From: Candidatus Poseidoniaceae archaeon
GTDB taxonomy: Archaea > Thermoplasmatota > Poseidoniia > Poseidoniales > Poseidoniaceae
Length of the DNA stretch: 16,428 bases
Assembly (NCBI GenBank): GCA_022424925.1
Contig: JAKMGM010000086.1
Span: 1 to 16,428, forward strand
Direction of reading: 5' to 3'
The position numbers and the translations under genes were made by a program. Position 1 is the stretch's first letter. Every line of letters starts with the position of its first letter. Positions 15,522-16,428 of this stretch are shown here, one piece after another. The notes under the pieces were generated by a model. That model was not told where the DNA came from. It made no database searches and saw only the letters and a program-made list of their open reading frames with translations.

Positions 15522-15533
15522 ATCCACTACCGG

Positions 15534-15549
15534 TTTAGGCCGCCCTAAA
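15534..15549. promoter_or_regulatory. Operator-like palindrome, promoter-proximal copy
   Basis: TTTAGGCCGCCCTAAA is a perfect 6-base inverted repeat around a 4-base centre. It covers the expected transcription start, 13 bases before the binding-protein ATG. The TTAGG-N4-CCTAA core also occurs inside the DtxR/IdeR consensus operator, which suggests a metal-dependent repressor. The regulator is not identified in the window. Confidence 0.7.
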
Positions 15550-15558
15550 AATCAAATG

Positions 15559-15566
15559 TACATAAA
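15559..15566 (-). promoter_or_regulatory. TATA-like element of the importer operon
   Basis: TTTATGTA on the minus strand, close to the archaeal TTTATATA box. It lies about 32-40 bases before the two candidate start codons, predicting a leader of roughly 10-16 bases, and sits between the two palindromes. Assigned from sequence and spacing only. Confidence 0.45.
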
Positions 15567-15567
15567 G

Positions 15568-15583
15568 TTTAGGCCACCCTAAA
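15568..15583. promoter_or_regulatory. Operator-like palindrome, promoter-distal copy
   Basis: TTTAGGCCACCCTAAA has the same 6-base arms as the promoter-proximal copy and differs from it only in one central base. It lies just upstream of the TATA-like element, where TFB would contact the DNA, and 34 bases centre to centre from the first copy. Occupancy of both would cover the whole core promoter. Confidence 0.7.
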
Positions 15584-15615
15584 ATCCATTCTTCCAAGAC
15601 CGGTTTGAAGAACCT

Positions 15616-16428
15616 TCACGAAGAAAGCCATTCCAAGGCATACGACTCTGCGTAGCGATCTGTGGAAAGCCCGGGGTGACCTATGGGCCGCACAACGACC
15701 AAAACATCGAGCGCCCCTCCCCACGAGCCAGTCGCTAAACACAACACTTCCCCTACTTTTAGCCCTTCATCCGAAGCACCAATAGAAAGGCTTCGTAATT
15801 CAAAAAGACGGACATGAATGGATTCATCGATGCCCGCAGTTGTCGATGAATAGTGATGCGTCTTTTCTGCAAGCATGGGCTCCAGCCTCATCTCATCAAC
15901 ATCGAGTCTGAAGCCTGAAAGTTCTTGGTCCAACAATGCAATCGCTTGATTGAGCCGACCTTGCTCCATATCGAACAGTGATGCGAGCAAGAATGCAGAT
16001 GCTTCAGACCCCATCGGGGCGTATTGATACGGAAGACGTAAGGTCAACGATTGTACAATTTCAACGTCAAGTCCGCCCGATTCGGGCAGCATCAACCATG
16101 TATATTGTTCACCGGCGGGATACAAAGGCGCGTTTGGATTTTCGGTGAGCAAAGGAGGGCCCCACTCCGAAGGCGCCACAGGTGTTGAAACGGGTGAAAA
16201 GCCACCAGCAAACAGCATGACGACCAGACCAATGCAGACGACGGTTCTCGCCCGACGGTAGTTTTTCCATGCCAATCTGCCAGCCGGGCTAACGGCTGAA
16301 AGAAGGAGCAGCACTGGACCCAAGACCAGCGCACCACCCGGCAGAATCCACAGTAAAACCAACAACGAGACAAGTGCATGGAAACCGTATGGGCCATACA
16401 TTTCTGTCCATTCAAAATCATCATCAGC
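15616..16428 (-). CDS. Membrane-anchored protein of unknown function, N-terminus outside window
   Basis: The frame is open to the right edge: nine codons (ADDDFEWTE) precede the first ATG at 16401, and their acidic character suggests the true start lies further upstream. Two hydrophobic segments follow that ATG, about residues 8-37 (FHALVSLLVLLWILPGGALV onward, long enough for a hairpin) and 52-70 (RTVVCIGLVVMLFAGGF). After them comes a soluble region of about 190 residues without a recognised domain, containing a helical stretch (GRLNQAIALLDQELSGF) and ending EWLSS. It lies upstream of the importer operon on the same strand, separated by the palindromes, and is probably a separate transcription unit. 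No function can be assigned. Confidence 0.7.
   Translation of the reverse strand, partial: ADDDFEWTEMYGPYGFHALVSLLVLLWILPGGALVLGPVLLLLSAVSPAGRLAWKNYRRARTVVCIGLVVMLFAGGFSPVSTPVAPSEWGPPLLTENPNAPLYPAGEQYTWLMLPESGGLDVEIVQSLTLRLPYQYAPMGSEASAFLLASLFDMEQGRLNQAIALLDQELSGFRLDVDEMRLEPMLAEKTHHYSSTTAGIDESIHVRLFELRSLSIGASDEGLKVGEVLCLATGSWGGALDVLVVVRPIGHPGLSTDRYAESYALEWLSS

Noticed and set aside
12791..15527. Plain phosphonate transporter (PhnCDE)
   Set aside because: The ATPase and permease fit, but the binding protein carries the full transferrin ligand set, no phosphonate-use gene is nearby, and the promoter carries metal-regulator-like palindromes.

Overview
The window looks like a piece of a planktonic archaeal genome, most likely Marine Group II (Poseidoniales-like) Euryarchaeota. 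Supporting signs are an archaeal-type FAD synthetase (RibL), archaeal-type RibB and RibH, and an archaeal-looking TATA promoter. These sit beside bacterial-type enzymes (GpsA, two-domain riboflavin synthase, rhodanese-fused ThiF/MoeB, thioredoxin reductase), a mixture known from that group. The taxonomic call is inference from gene content. Many starts have a clear Shine-Dalgarno sequence and several genes overlap at ATGA.

Layout. Positions 1-128 (-) hold the start of a membrane protein cut by the window edge, then a minimal aquaporin-family channel (222-836, +). From 10163 down to 843 one long minus-strand run reads, in transcription order: ribB, ribL, riboflavin synthase, ribH, a small membrane protein, trxB, a ThiF/MoeB-rhodanese fusion, a receiver-domain protein, a TVP38/VTT membrane protein and a fused alpha-beta 2-oxoacid dehydrogenase E1. 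Together ribB, ribL, riboflavin synthase and ribH cover the last steps to riboflavin and FAD; TrxB uses FAD. On the plus strand are a possible 29-residue leader ORF, an endonuclease IV-like TIM-barrel protein (10308-11414), gpsA (11513-12511) and a 71-residue winged-helix-like protein (12575-12790).

The most interesting part is 12791-15583 (-). It is a three-gene ABC importer whose ATPase and permease look like PhnC and PhnE, so a pipeline would probably call it a phosphonate transporter. Its binding lipoprotein, however, reads as a single transferrin lobe. The four transferrin iron ligands (Asp, Tyr, Tyr, His), the anion-site Thr and one transferrin disulfide pair all fall in transferrin-like sequence context and in the right order. 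Upstream, two almost identical 16-bp palindromes (TTTAGG-N4-CCTAAA) flank a TATA-like element. They resemble the core of operators of iron-dependent DtxR/IdeR repressors. Protein and promoter together suggest an iron-regulated, transferrin-based Fe(III) importer. The window ends with a membrane-anchored protein of unknown function (15616-16428, -), open at the right edge.

No tRNA, rRNA, CRISPR array, insertion sequence or riboswitch was recognised. No gene-free stretch exceeds 300 bases.
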